Shown here: in pieces, positions 1-8,126 of the stretch | Layout: each line of letters begins with the position of its first letter | Position numbering within the stretch: position 1 is the first letter of the stretch | NCBI GenBank assembly: GCA_963739995.1 | Contig: CAVUCH010000018.1 | Span: forward strand, 248,001-312,000 | DNA length: 64,000 nucleotides | Source: CAVUCH01 sp963739995 | GTDB taxonomy: Bacteria; Acidobacteriota; Vicinamibacteria; Vicinamibacterales; JAENWD01 | Direction: 5' to 3' | Notes under the pieces: model-generated | The model's input: the letters and a program-made list of their open reading frames with translations, nothing else | Database searches by the model: none | What the model was told of the DNA's origin: nothing | Made by a program: the position numbers and the translations under genes

Positions 1-609
1 TTGCTCCGGCTGCCACAGACCTGGGGTTACGTCCTCTCCAAGACCTTCACCGATCCCGTGTGGTTCTTCATCACCGACTGGTTCGCCATCTACCTGGTGT
101 CGCGCGGGTTCAAGGTCGAGGAGAGCCTCGTAGGCTTCTGGGTGCCGTTCCTCGCCGCCGATCTGGGCAACTTCTTCGGCGGCGGCTTTTCGAGCTGGCT
201 GATCACGCGCGGCTGGAGCGTCGGAGCGGCCCGCAAGTGCATCGCCGTGATCGGCGGTCTCGGCATGACGCTGCTGGTCCCCGTGGTGTGGACCTCCTCG
301 TTCTCGGCGATGGTGGCCTGCTTCGCGATCTCGACGTTCGCCTACGCTGCCTTCTCCACAATCATCCTCAACCTGCCCGCCGACATCTTCCCCACTGGCT
401 CGGTCGCCAGCGTCAGCGGTCTCGGGGGCACCGGCGCCGGCATCGGCACAATCAGCGCGATCTACTTGACAGGGTGGGTCGCCGACCACTACTCGTTCGC
501 CCCCATCCTGATCGGGGCCAGCATCGTGCCGCTCGTCGCAATGACCGCGGTGCTGATCCTCATACGGAACACGGCCGCGATGGACCGCGGCGTCCTCAGA
601 CGGATCTGA
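1..609 (+). CDS. MFS transporter, C-terminal part (ACS/hexuronate-type), cut by window edge
   Basis: The 202 visible residues contain about six hydrophobic segments and are the C-terminal half of a major facilitator. The family normally has about 400-430 residues, so the N-terminal half and the real start lie left of the window. Glycine-rich helices such as GGTGAGIGTISAIYLTG and the overall pattern resemble the anion:cation symporter (hexuronate/galactonate) branch of inner-membrane sugar-acid symporters. The substrate is an inference. No partner gene is visible. The next gene lies on the opposite strand, and the 120-bp gap between them is rich in GTGCG-type runs with no assignable element. 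Confidence 0.75.
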   Translation: MLRLPQTWGYVLSKTFTDPVWFFITDWFAIYLVSRGFKVEESLVGFWVPFLAADLGNFFGGGFSSWLITRGWSVGAARKCIAVIGGLGMTLLVPVVWTSSFSAMVACFAISTFAYAAFSTIILNLPADIFPTGSVASVSGLGGTGAGIGTISAIYLTGWVADHYSFAPILIGASIVPLVAMTAVLILIRNTAAMDRGVLRRI

Positions 610-730
610 CTGGTGCGACGTGCGGCGTGGTGCGGGTGCGACGGGCTGCTGCGGGTGCGAGGGCTGCGTTGGGGCACGCATCAGATGTGGAGCCGGGGCT
701 TCAGTCCCGGCGAACAGATCTAGTGGCTAG

Positions 731-1159
731 TCAGAAGTCCATGGTCCGCCTGTCCGGCGGCACCCAGCGCACCTTCGCCTGCGACGAGGCGAGCGCCTCG
801 GCGCTGTAGTACTCCGAGATCGGCGCGTCGTTGACGCACCCCGCGATCACCGAATCGATGCGCTCGTCCAGCGGACGACTCGGATCGGTCACGGCGAACC
901 GCGCGGCAAGCCTCTTCATCCAGAACACCGTCAGCGTTTCGTGGTAGCCCTCTACGCGGTGGTGCGCCAGGAAACGCGCGAGGCCGTCACGCATGCGCGT
1001 AGTCGCGTCGGTTTCGGACTCGCGCGACAGGTAGCACAACGCGACGCGCATGTGCTCACGGTGATGGAAGCGCGTGAGCGGCAGCGTGGCGGCCTCGAAG
1101 CTCTCGACGAGCGCGGCGAGCGGGAGCTCGTCGACAACGGGCGCAGCAGGACCGGACAC
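731..1159 (-). CDS. Conserved hypothetical protein, 142 aa
   Basis: I do not recognise a named family. The protein is soluble, with no signal peptide or membrane segment. Its most striking part is a His-rich patch, RFHHREHMRVALCYL, near residues 31-45, followed by a predicted helical body and HHRVEGYHETLTVFW near residue 70. The clustered histidines could bind metal, but this is speculative. The GTG start is favoured because a -10-like CAGAAT (1166-1171 on the minus strand) lies 6 nt before it and no Shine-Dalgarno sequence is visible. The gene is divergent from the MFS gene on its right, sharing a very short intergenic region. Confidence 0.6.
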   Translation of the reverse strand: MSGPAAPVVDELPLAALVESFEAATLPLTRFHHREHMRVALCYLSRESETDATTRMRDGLARFLAHHRVEGYHETLTVFWMKRLAARFAVTDPSRPLDERIDSVIAGCVNDAPISEYYSAEALASSQAKVRWVPPDRRTMDF

Positions 1160-1165
1160 GCTGGT

Positions 1166-1171
1166 ATTCTG
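1166..1171 (-). promoter_or_regulatory. Candidate -10 box (CAGAAT) for the 142-aa hypothetical gene
   Basis: CAGAAT reads towards the GTG start, with 6 nt between box and codon. It is one of several similar placements in the window that suggest leaderless transcription. No convincing -35 is visible. Confidence 0.3.
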
Positions 1172-1224
1172 GCCCGCCGAACGCGGGCGTGCAACGCCGG
1201 GCCGGGTGTGAGCCGGGTGCTAAG

Positions 1225-2553
1225 ATGGTCGTCCGCGTGTCGCAGCCATCCCCATCATCCCGTCCGCCGGAACCGCCGTTTGCCACAGGGGTCGCCGACG
1301 TCGCGGAGCCGCAGCCGGTGGCTGCGATGCAGGGCGGGCGGGCGCAGCTCTGGCGCGTCGCTGCGGCGCTCACCTACCGCGATTTCCGCGTGCTGTGGCT
1401 GGGCGCCTGCACGTCCAGCATCGGCACCTGGATGCAGAAGGTGGCTCAGAGCTGGCTCGTGCTCGAGCTGACCGACTCCGCCTGGTATCTCGCGCTCGAC
1501 AGCTTTGTCGGGGAAGCACCGCTGCTGCTCTTCACGTTGATCGGCGGCGTGGTCGCCGACCGGCAGGATCGCCGCAAGCTGCTGCTCGTCTCACAGGTCG
1601 TGCAGATGTCGTCGGCGTTTGCCCTGGCCCTGCTCGTGGCGACGGGGCACGTGACGATCTGGTTCATCCTCGGCCTGTCGTTCATGTCGGGATGCGCCCA
1701 GGCATTCGGCGGCCCGGCATATCAGTCGCTCATCCCGTCGCTCATCAGGACCGAGCACCTGCCGAACGCGGTCGCGCTCAACTCGATCCAGTTCAACATC
1801 GCGCGCGTCGTCGGCCCCGTGCTGGCGGGAACGGCGCTGCATCGCTTGGGGATGGTGTCCTGTTTCACGCTGAACGGCATCTCGTTCCTGGTGGTGATCG
1901 GGTCGCTGCTCGCGCTGCACATCCAGCACACGCCCCGGGTGGCGGGCAACCGCCGCATGCTCGACGAGCTGAAAGGCGGCATCGTCTTCGTACGCGACGA
2001 GCGGCGCCTGCTCGGCCTGACCGTGCTGGCGTTCGCGATGACGTTCCTGGCTGTCCCGCTGCTGACGTTTCTGCCCCTCATCGCAAGGAATGTATTCAAC
2101 GAAGGCGTCGGCCAGTACAGCGAGATGATGGCGTTCTCGGGTGTTGGCGCCGTGGCGGGCGCGCTGGTGGTCGCGTGGCTTGGCAAGTTTCGTCACATGG
2201 GGCTGGCGGCGCTGCTGGTCCAGTTGATCATCGGCGCGTTGATCGTGGCGTTCGCGCTGACGCGCGTGCTCTGGGTGACGCACCTCCTGCTGCTGGCCAC
2301 GGGCGCCGCGATGATCGTGTCGATGTCGCTCGTCACCTCGCTCGCGCAGCTCATCGCGCCCAACGAGATGCGCGGCCGGGTGATGAGCATCTACATGCTC
2401 GCGTTCCGCGGCGGGATGCCGCTCGGCAGTCTGATGAGCGGCAAGATCGCCGATATGACGTCCGCGCCGACTGCCCTGATGATTAACGGAGTTCTGCTCA
2501 TCTGTGTCGCGGGATACTTCCTGGTCCGCAGCCATGGCGTGCGGGAAGTCTGA
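1225..2553 (+). CDS. MFS transporter, MFS_3 (EntS/enterobactin-exporter-like) family
   Basis: A 442-residue major facilitator with about 12 membrane helices. The opening TYRDFRVLWLGACTSSIGTWM and the loop GGVVADRQDRRKLLL (the conserved MFS loop 2-3 motif) are typical of the MFS_3/EntS branch. Members are inner-membrane proton-driven exporters of siderophores or drugs, but the substrate here is unknown. The reading frame is open from GTG 1189, and ATG 1225 removes an unlikely leader. A TAAGAT box at 1221-1226 would instead favour a leaderless GTG at 1234. The gene ends just before a strong hairpin, and nothing follows in the same operon. Confidence 0.85.
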   Translation: MVVRVSQPSPSSRPPEPPFATGVADVAEPQPVAAMQGGRAQLWRVAAALTYRDFRVLWLGACTSSIGTWMQKVAQSWLVLELTDSAWYLALDSFVGEAPLLLFTLIGGVVADRQDRRKLLLVSQVVQMSSAFALALLVATGHVTIWFILGLSFMSGCAQAFGGPAYQSLIPSLIRTEHLPNAVALNSIQFNIARVVGPVLAGTALHRLGMVSCFTLNGISFLVVIGSLLALHIQHTPRVAGNRRMLDELKGGIVFVRDERRLLGLTVLAFAMTFLAVPLLTFLPLIARNVFNEGVGQYSEMMAFSGVGAVAGALVVAWLGKFRHMGLAALLVQLIIGALIVAFALTRVLWVTHLLLLATGAAMIVSMSLVTSLAQLIAPNEMRGRVMSIYMLAFRGGMPLGSLMSGKIADMTSAPTALMINGVLLICVAGYFLVRSHGVREV

Positions 2554-2598
2554 ACCGGAAACCCGAGCCGGCTCGGACGGGTCCGTGGCGAAGGGCGC

Positions 2599-2624
2599 GG
2601 GAGACCGGCCGGGGCCGGTCTCCC
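2599..2624. terminator. Hairpin between convergent genes
   Basis: Perfect 12-bp inverted arms at 2599-2610 and 2613-2624 (GGGAGACCGGCC and its complement) lie between the ends of the MFS gene (+) and the Spy-like gene (-). There is no U-tract. In GC-rich genomes such hairpins commonly serve as bidirectional terminators, which is inferred here from position. Confidence 0.6.
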
Positions 2625-2634
2625 GCTCGCGTCA

Positions 2635-3135
2635 CTACGGCTTCTCCGATCCGTCCTGTCGCCGTTTCTCCCACTGCTCGCGGTGCTGCGCACCACGCGC
2701 CTCACGTTCCGCACGCAGCGCCTTCGCCTTCTCCTGCTGCTCCGGGGTGAGCACGTTGTAGACGTCAGCGTGGACCCGTGCACGCAGCACTGCCGCGTCC
2801 GCCTCGACCTTCGCCAGCTCCGCGCTCCGGGCACGCACCGCCCCTTCGTCCACAGGGACGGCCATCACCGCGCCGCTCTGCGCGCGACGGGCCTCCCGCA
2901 ACCGTTGGAAGATCGCCTGCCGCTCCGACTTGTGTAACTCCATGATGCGGCGCACGTCCTGCCGCTGGTCGTCCGACAACCCAAGCTGCCCAAGCCCCGG
3001 GAACGCGCCACGCATGCCCCGATGCTCGCCGCCCACAGGCCCGCGCGGCTGTGCCGATACCGCCGTCCCGAGCCCGAATGCCATACCCAGAGCGGCCACG
3101 ACCGCCGTCATCTTCGTTTTCTGAATCGCTTTCAT
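2635..3135 (-). CDS. Spy/CpxP-like (LTXXQ) periplasmic protein
   Basis: A 166-residue exported protein. An N-terminal signal peptide (about residues 1-29, ending AVSA-QP) is followed by a helical region containing GLSDDQRQDVRRIMELHKSERQ and, later, LTPEQQEKAKALRAE. These are the paired LTxxQ motifs of the Spy/CpxP/zinc-resistance family, whose members act as periplasmic chaperones or stress and metal sensors. The C-terminal third is very rich in Arg, Glu and Lys. ATG 3135 is fixed by an excellent GGAGGAGAAC ribosome site immediately upstream; the longer reading frame upstream is a shadow. The gene is divergent from the beta-lactamase-like gene. No adjacent sensor kinase or sigma factor is seen. 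Confidence 0.8.
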   Translation of the reverse strand: MKAIQKTKMTAVVAALGMAFGLGTAVSAQPRGPVGGEHRGMRGAFPGLGQLGLSDDQRQDVRRIMELHKSERQAIFQRLREARRAQSGAVMAVPVDEGAVRARSAELAKVEADAAVLRARVHADVYNVLTPEQQEKAKALRAEREARGAQHREQWEKRRQDGSEKP

Positions 3136-3312
3136 GTTCTCCTCCATCCGGAAACGCCGGCTTGGTCCGCCACCGCTTCGTTCTGTTCCATTTAACGGGG
3201 ATCGTGCGGCTCCCCCGTGACGGAGTTGTGAAAATTCCATGACAGAACCGGTTGGGGTAACCGGGCACTTTTGTTCATCATCAGAGGCCGCGCCGATCCA
3301 AGATACGTCCGC

Positions 3313-4215
3313 ATGCGCGTGGCCGCAGGCGGAACGCTGCTCCTGATTCTCGCATCCACGATGGCTGCTGCCGACACGCTCGCCGACCGCATCGCCACCC
3401 TGACGCATCCGTTCAAAGGCAGGGTCGCCGTGTACGCGCGGAACCTGACCACCGGCCGGGAGTTCGCGCTCGACGCCGACGCGAGGGTCAGGACCGCCAG
3501 CACGATCAAGCTGCCCATCCTGTGCGCCCTCGAGTCGCTGGTGGCGTCCGGGCGGGTCCGATGGGACGAGCGGATCCGGCTGAAGCCGGAGGACAAGGTG
3601 ACCGGGTCGGGCGTGCTCGGCAGCCTCGAAGACGGCACAGACCTCACCGTCCGCAACCTCGCCATCCTGATGATCATCGTCAGCGACAACACCGCGACGA
3701 ATCTGATCACGGATCGGATCACGGCGGATGCCGTCAACGACTATCTCGATACGGTTGGTCTGACCGTGACCCGTTACAACCGGAAGGTCCGTGGCGATGG
3801 CGCTCGACTGGCGGAGCCCAGCGGCTGGAGCAGGGCCGGCACACGCGAAGAGAACCGCAAGTACGGCCTCGGCGTGTCCACCCCACGCGAGATGGTGCGG
3901 CTGCTGCAGATGCTCGAGGCGGGGACGATCGTCAGCCCGGCAGCATCGAAGGATATCCTGGACATTCTCGCGAAGCAGCAGGTGCGCGATGGAATCGCGC
4001 GCCGTGCTCCGGACGATCTCCGCATCGTCAGCAAGAGCGGGGCGCTCGACGCTATGCGAAGTGACGTCGGGATTGTCTACTCGAAGGGCGGGCCCGTTGC
4101 GATGGCAATCACGGTAGATGAGATGCCGGCCACTGACTACTCGCCCGACAACGTGGGCAACGTGCTCATAGGGGAGCTCGCCACGGTGCTGTTGGAGGAA
4201 TTGGCCGCTCACTGA
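3313..4215 (+). CDS. Class A beta-lactamase-like serine hydrolase
   Basis: A 300-residue exported protein with a signal peptide at residues 1-20 (MRVAAGGTLLLILASTMAAA). The active-site set of penicillin-recognising enzymes is present: SxxK as STIK (S63, K66), SDN (124-126) and KSG (241-243). The omega-loop glutamate typical of true class A beta-lactamases is not obvious; REENRKYG (178-185) is the candidate region. I therefore call it a serine hydrolase of the beta-lactamase fold rather than a proven resistance enzyme. ATG 3313 is preferred over TTG 3271 because it places the signal peptide at the N-terminus. It may be D-alanyl-peptide-directed or truly hydrolyse beta-lactams; the sequence does not decide. 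Confidence 0.8.
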   Translation: MRVAAGGTLLLILASTMAAADTLADRIATLTHPFKGRVAVYARNLTTGREFALDADARVRTASTIKLPILCALESLVASGRVRWDERIRLKPEDKVTGSGVLGSLEDGTDLTVRNLAILMIIVSDNTATNLITDRITADAVNDYLDTVGLTVTRYNRKVRGDGARLAEPSGWSRAGTREENRKYGLGVSTPREMVRLLQMLEAGTIVSPAASKDILDILAKQQVRDGIARRAPDDLRIVSKSGALDAMRSDVGIVYSKGGPVAMAITVDEMPATDYSPDNVGNVLIGELATVLLEELAAH

Positions 4216-4266
4216 CCGGGACCCCGCCACACGCGCCCGTTGACTTTACGCGGCGCTCCAGATTAC

Positions 4267-4283
4267 GTTCAGGGTCCCTGAAC
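4267..4283. promoter_or_regulatory. 17-bp perfect palindrome, operator candidate
   Basis: GTTCAGGG-T-CCCTGAAC lies in the 134-bp region ahead of the outer-membrane barrel gene, about 70 bp before its start. A weak TTGACT hexamer (4240-4245) lies just upstream. Arms of 8 bp around one base fit a dimeric repressor or activator site. It is too short and too far from any stop codon to be a good terminator. Confidence 0.4.
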
Positions 4284-4349
4284 AACTGGCTGGTCGGTCG
4301 CGACGGACCCGGTCACCGGGCCGCAGGTGCAGGTGCGCATCATTCCCCA

Positions 4350-5588
4350 ATGAGAACCAGTCGATTGCGTGGGTCCCTGCTGCTCGTTTGCATCCTCTCA
4401 GCCACCCCGGCGCTGGCCCAGGAAACACGACGTGCGGCGGTTGAGGAGCTGCGCGCCGCGCGCGCCGCGACCGTCGCTCCCTACAAACAAGGACGCCTGG
4501 AGCGGACGCTCTTCTATATCGAACAGAACCGCCTGCTTCAACGGGTGACGCGCGAAGAGGGGCTGTACTTGCGGGTCGGGAGCATCCAGCGAGGCGGCGG
4601 CTTCGCGTTCGGCGGCGGCTACCGCACGCCGTTCGCGGCCGGCCAGCTTGTGTTCAATGCCGACGCGGCGATCACGGTGAAGGGGTACGCGGTGGCCGGG
4701 GTGGACATCTCGGCACCCCGTCTCTTCTCCGAGCGCATGACGCTGACGGGCAGGGGCCTGTATCGATACTTTCCGCAGGAGGACTACTTCGGTATGGGGC
4801 CACGCTCGGAAAAGGACGCCCGCACCACCTACCTACTCGAAGAACGAGAGCTGGCCGGGATTGCGCAGGTGCGCGTGACACCCTGGCTGACGTGGAGCAC
4901 CAAGGTCGCCCGCCTGGATCCCCGCGTCGACGACGGCACCGATCGACTCTATCCAACCATCGGCGAGCTGTTCACCGACGTCACCGCGCCGGGTCTCGCG
5001 CAACAGCCGGCCTTCTTCGAAACAGGGACGATGCTCGAACTCGACACCCGGGACCAGCCCGGCAATCCACGCAGCGGAACGTACGCGTCACTGCTCGGCG
5101 CGCGGTTCGGCGATCTCGACGATCTCGGGTATGACTTCTCGCGGCTCAGTGCCGAAGTGCAGCACTACGTGCCAATCTTCGACAAAAAGCGGGTGATTGC
5201 CGTGCGGGCCGCGCTCAATCGCTATGAGCCGCGCGGCGGCTCAATCGTCCCGTTCTACTACATCCTCCCGCTTGGCGGGACGGACTCGATTCGCGGCTTC
5301 ACCAACTTCCGCTTTCGCGACCTCAACGCCGTGCTGTTCAACGCCGAATACCGCTGGGAAGCATTTGCCGGCCTCGATATGGCGCTCTTCTACGATGTCG
5401 GCAGCGTGGCCCAGCGGTGGAGCGATCTTGGCTCCGATGGCTGGAAACGATCGTGGGGCATCGGTTTGCGGTTCAACACCTACCGAGCGATCTTCATGCG
5501 CACGGAACTGGCTTTCGGGAGCGGTGAAGGGACCCGGGTGTTCGTTGCGTTCGGAGGGCCGCTACGCCTTCAGCGGTACCTGCGATGA
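4350..5588 (+). CDS. Outer-membrane beta-barrel protein, BamA/TamA C-terminal (Omp85 surface-antigen) type
   Basis: A 412-residue protein with a signal peptide (about residues 1-23, cut after ALA-Q). No POTRA repeats are present; almost the whole mature protein is a 16-stranded-barrel-like sequence. The motif LPLGGTDSIRGFTNFRFRD (around residue 305) matches the conserved Omp85 loop-6 region with its xRGF element, and the chain ends in an aromatic-rich strand. The role is outer-membrane transport or insertion, with substrate unknown. The start codon of the next gene overlaps the stop (ATGA), so the two are translationally coupled. A weak CATCAT box lies 6 nt before the ATG. Confidence 0.8.
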   Translation: MRTSRLRGSLLLVCILSATPALAQETRRAAVEELRAARAATVAPYKQGRLERTLFYIEQNRLLQRVTREEGLYLRVGSIQRGGGFAFGGGYRTPFAAGQLVFNADAAITVKGYAVAGVDISAPRLFSERMTLTGRGLYRYFPQEDYFGMGPRSEKDARTTYLLEERELAGIAQVRVTPWLTWSTKVARLDPRVDDGTDRLYPTIGELFTDVTAPGLAQQPAFFETGTMLELDTRDQPGNPRSGTYASLLGARFGDLDDLGYDFSRLSAEVQHYVPIFDKKRVIAVRAALNRYEPRGGSIVPFYYILPLGGTDSIRGFTNFRFRDLNAVLFNAEYRWEAFAGLDMALFYDVGSVAQRWSDLGSDGWKRSWGIGLRFNTYRAIFMRTELAFGSGEGTRVFVAFGGPLRLQRYLR

Positions 5589-7234
5589 CCCGAGGCTTTC
5601 TCCTCATACCGTTCCTGGCCGGCGCTGTGATTGCCGGTTCCGCCGGCCTGGTGGCGAGTCCGCCCGCGAAGTTCTACCGGGACGACCCGCTGCTCGCCGA
5701 TCCGGAGACCCAGGACGCTTCCCATGTCAGCCCATGGAAGGTGAACGAGTCGTACGATTTCATCGAGAACTCGTTTCTCGATGCCGGCGAGCGCCGCGAC
5801 GTTCGTGCCTCGAACGTCAACACGCTGGACGAAGTGCCGGACTCGAGCTGGTTCACGAACCGCCTCGGCACGCGTGTCATGACCGCCGACGAGGTCGAGA
5901 CCGGTCCGGTGGCCGGTACGGGCCCTGAGCCTGGCCCGTGGACGATCGTCGAAGGCAAGAACGAAGGGATCACGCCCGGGCTGACGATTGCCGACCACCG
6001 CGGGGACGTGTACTTCGTGAAGTTCGACCCGCCGTCGAATCCGGAGATGGCGACCGGCGCCGAAGTGATCTCGACGCAGTTCTTTCACGCCCTCGGCTAT
6101 CACGTTCCGGAGAACTACATCGCGACGCTCCGTTCCGAAGACCTGCGGATCGGCGACGCCGCGACCATCAAGGGGACCGACGGCCGGAAGCGCCCCTTCG
6201 TAAGGTCAGACCTCGATGGGGTCCTCGCGAAGGCGGCCCGCAACGGCGATGGCACGTACCGCGTGGTGGCGAGCAAGGCGCTCTCCGGCACACCGCTCGG
6301 CCCGTTCCGTTATTACGGCACCCGGCCGGACGACCCGAACGACATCTACGATCACGAGCACCGGCGGGAGCTTCGCGGCCTCCGCGTGTTCGCGGCCTGG
6401 CTGAATCACGACGACTCGCGCAGCGTGAACACGCTCGACACCCTCGTCGAGCACGAGGGTCGGCGCATCGTCCGGCACCACCTCATCGACTTCGCCTCCA
6501 CGCTCGGCAGCGGAAGCACGGCGGCCCAGAAGCCCCGCGCGGGAAACGAGTACATCTGGGAAGCCCGCCCGACGTTCATCACGATGCTCACCTTCGGGCT
6601 CTACGTCCGCCCGTGGATAAAAGTGCAGTATCCCGACCTCCCGTCGATCGGACGCATCGAGGCGGCCTACTTCGCCCCGGAGCGCTGGAAGCCGGAGTAC
6701 CCCAATAGCGCCTTCGACAACATGCGGGCGGACGATGCCTTCTGGGCGGCACGCTTGCTGACGGCCTTCGACGACGACCTGATCCGCGCAGCGGTGAAGA
6801 GCGCCCAGTTCAGCGATCCGGAAGCGGACGCCTACCTGGCGCAGACGCTGATCACCCGTAAAGACAAGATCCTGCAGGCGTGGCTGAACGGTGTACTGCC
6901 GCTCCACGACTTCGCCCTTTCGCGCGAGGGCACGCTGACGTTCACCAATGTCGCAGCCGCGGCCGTAGCTGCCCAGATCCGCGAGTACCGGATCCGGTGG
7001 TTCGCCTTCGACAATCAGGCGGGCACCACGACGCCGCTGGGCGACGAGGTCTCGGTTACCGACACGCGGGCCGCGGCGCCTCCCCCGTTGCTCGCCGAGC
7101 CGCCGGAGTTCGTGATGATCGAGTTGCGCGGTCTCCACGACCGGCACCCGGGGTGGGCGTCCCCGACGAAGGTCTACTTTCGGCGCGAGGAAGCGAAAGG
7201 CTGGCAGCTTGTGGGCGTCGAGCGGCAGCCCTAA
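5585..7234 (+). CDS. Secreted conserved protein with HipA/CotH-like atypical kinase motifs, 549 aa
   Basis: The family is not firmly recognised. A hydrophobic N-terminus (residues 5-25) indicates export or membrane anchoring. The central region holds VYFVKFDP (142-149, K146), then LNHDDSRSVN (273-282), then IDFAS (301-305, D302). This order resembles the ATP-binding lysine, the catalytic D..N loop and the metal-binding DFG-like aspartate of HipA/CotH/lipid-kinase-like folds. That is an inference from motif order, not a family match. The C-terminal quarter (about 450-549) looks like a separate beta-rich domain. The gene overlaps the upstream barrel gene by 4 nt, implying a paired envelope function. 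Confidence 0.6.
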   Translation: MTRGFLLIPFLAGAVIAGSAGLVASPPAKFYRDDPLLADPETQDASHVSPWKVNESYDFIENSFLDAGERRDVRASNVNTLDEVPDSSWFTNRLGTRVMTADEVETGPVAGTGPEPGPWTIVEGKNEGITPGLTIADHRGDVYFVKFDPPSNPEMATGAEVISTQFFHALGYHVPENYIATLRSEDLRIGDAATIKGTDGRKRPFVRSDLDGVLAKAARNGDGTYRVVASKALSGTPLGPFRYYGTRPDDPNDIYDHEHRRELRGLRVFAAWLNHDDSRSVNTLDTLVEHEGRRIVRHHLIDFASTLGSGSTAAQKPRAGNEYIWEARPTFITMLTFGLYVRPWIKVQYPDLPSIGRIEAAYFAPERWKPEYPNSAFDNMRADDAFWAARLLTAFDDDLIRAAVKSAQFSDPEADAYLAQTLITRKDKILQAWLNGVLPLHDFALSREGTLTFTNVAAAAVAAQIREYRIRWFAFDNQAGTTTPLGDEVSVTDTRAAAPPPLLAEPPEFVMIELRGLHDRHPGWASPTKVYFRREEAKGWQLVGVERQP

Positions 7235-7328
7235 CCATGCGGGCCGGTCGGATTCCTGCCGCGATACATTCCGGCCCCTGTTGGCCGGGACTTCGGTACA
7301 GAACTACCCCGATGAGCCGTTGCCGCGG

Positions 7329-7334
7329 TAGTAT
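7329..7334 (+). promoter_or_regulatory. Candidate -10 box (TAGTAT), leaderless spacing
   Basis: TAGTAT lies 6 nt before the GTG start of the Ni/Co transporter gene, which has no visible Shine-Dalgarno sequence. This spacing puts the transcription start at or next to the start codon. Confidence 0.4.
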
Positions 7335-7340
7335 CGGGCT

Positions 7341-8036
7341 GTGATCCTCACGTCCTACGCGCTGGCACTCGGGTTCGTCCACGGGCTCGGCGCCGACCAC
7401 CTCATGGCGATCGCAGCACTCTCCGTGCGTGCGCCAGGCGACGACCGCACCAGAACGCATCCGATGCGAGTCGCCCTCGGATTCGCCGTCGGGCATGCGC
7501 TGCTGTTGCTCCTCGGATCAGCTGCCGTCGTGCTGCTCGGCTGGCAGATCCCCGTGCTCCTGGAGCGCACCGGCGAACTCGTCGGGGGCGCTTTACTGAT
7601 CGCGCTGGGCGCATTCAGTCTCTGGGTGGCCTTCAGCCAGCAGTTGTATGGTCACACGCACACGCACGGCGACTCGATGCACACGCACTGGCACGTGCAT
7701 CTGGGGCGGCGCAGCCGGCACCCCGCCGGGGATCACTCGCACGTACCCGGCATCCTCGGGGCCGTGTTTGCCGTCTCAGGTTTGCGCGCACTCACGATGA
7801 TGGCGCCCTTCGGAGACGCGGTCGCCGGCGGGCTTGCGGCGTCGCTGGCCACGCTGCTCTACCTGATCGGCGTCTTCGCGGTGGGCATCGTGATCTCGAT
7901 GTCGCTCTTCGGTGTGGTGCTGTCGCGCGTGTTGGGTTCGGTCTGGCTGGCCAGACACATCGGCCGTGGGGCCGCCGTCCTCACGGCGCTGGCCTCCATC
8001 GGGCTGGGGATCTACTGGATCGCCGCACGCGGATAG
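7341..8036 (+). CDS. Ni/Co transporter family (NiCoT/RcnA/HupE-like) membrane protein with His-rich loop
   Basis: A 231-residue polytopic protein with about six helices. Helix 1 carries HGLGADH, the HX4DH metal-binding signature of NiCoT/RcnA proteins. A cytoplasmic or periplasmic loop at about residues 107-140 contains ten histidines in roughly 33 residues, such as YGHTHTHGDSMHTHWHVH, a common metal-binding feature of nickel and cobalt carriers. It is shorter than classical NiCoT permeases (about 330-380 aa), so it may be an RcnA-like exporter or a related importer; direction is undecided. No nickel enzyme or metalloregulator gene is adjacent. Confidence 0.7.
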   Translation: MILTSYALALGFVHGLGADHLMAIAALSVRAPGDDRTRTHPMRVALGFAVGHALLLLLGSAAVVLLGWQIPVLLERTGELVGGALLIALGAFSLWVAFSQQLYGHTHTHGDSMHTHWHVHLGRRSRHPAGDHSHVPGILGAVFAVSGLRALTMMAPFGDAVAGGLAASLATLLYLIGVFAVGIVISMSLFGVVLSRVLGSVWLARHIGRGAAVLTALASIGLGIYWIAARG

Positions 8037-8126
8037 AGAGGCCGGTTAAAGCGGCGAGCGGCAGGCAGTAGGCGCACAGCATACGCTGGCCGCCGCTTCC
8101 CGCCGCCCTCCGCCCGGGCGCGCCGA

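Noticed and set aside
3271..3312. TTG 3271 as start of the beta-lactamase-like gene
   Set aside because: It would put 14 charged residues before the signal peptide; ATG 3313 gives a standard one.
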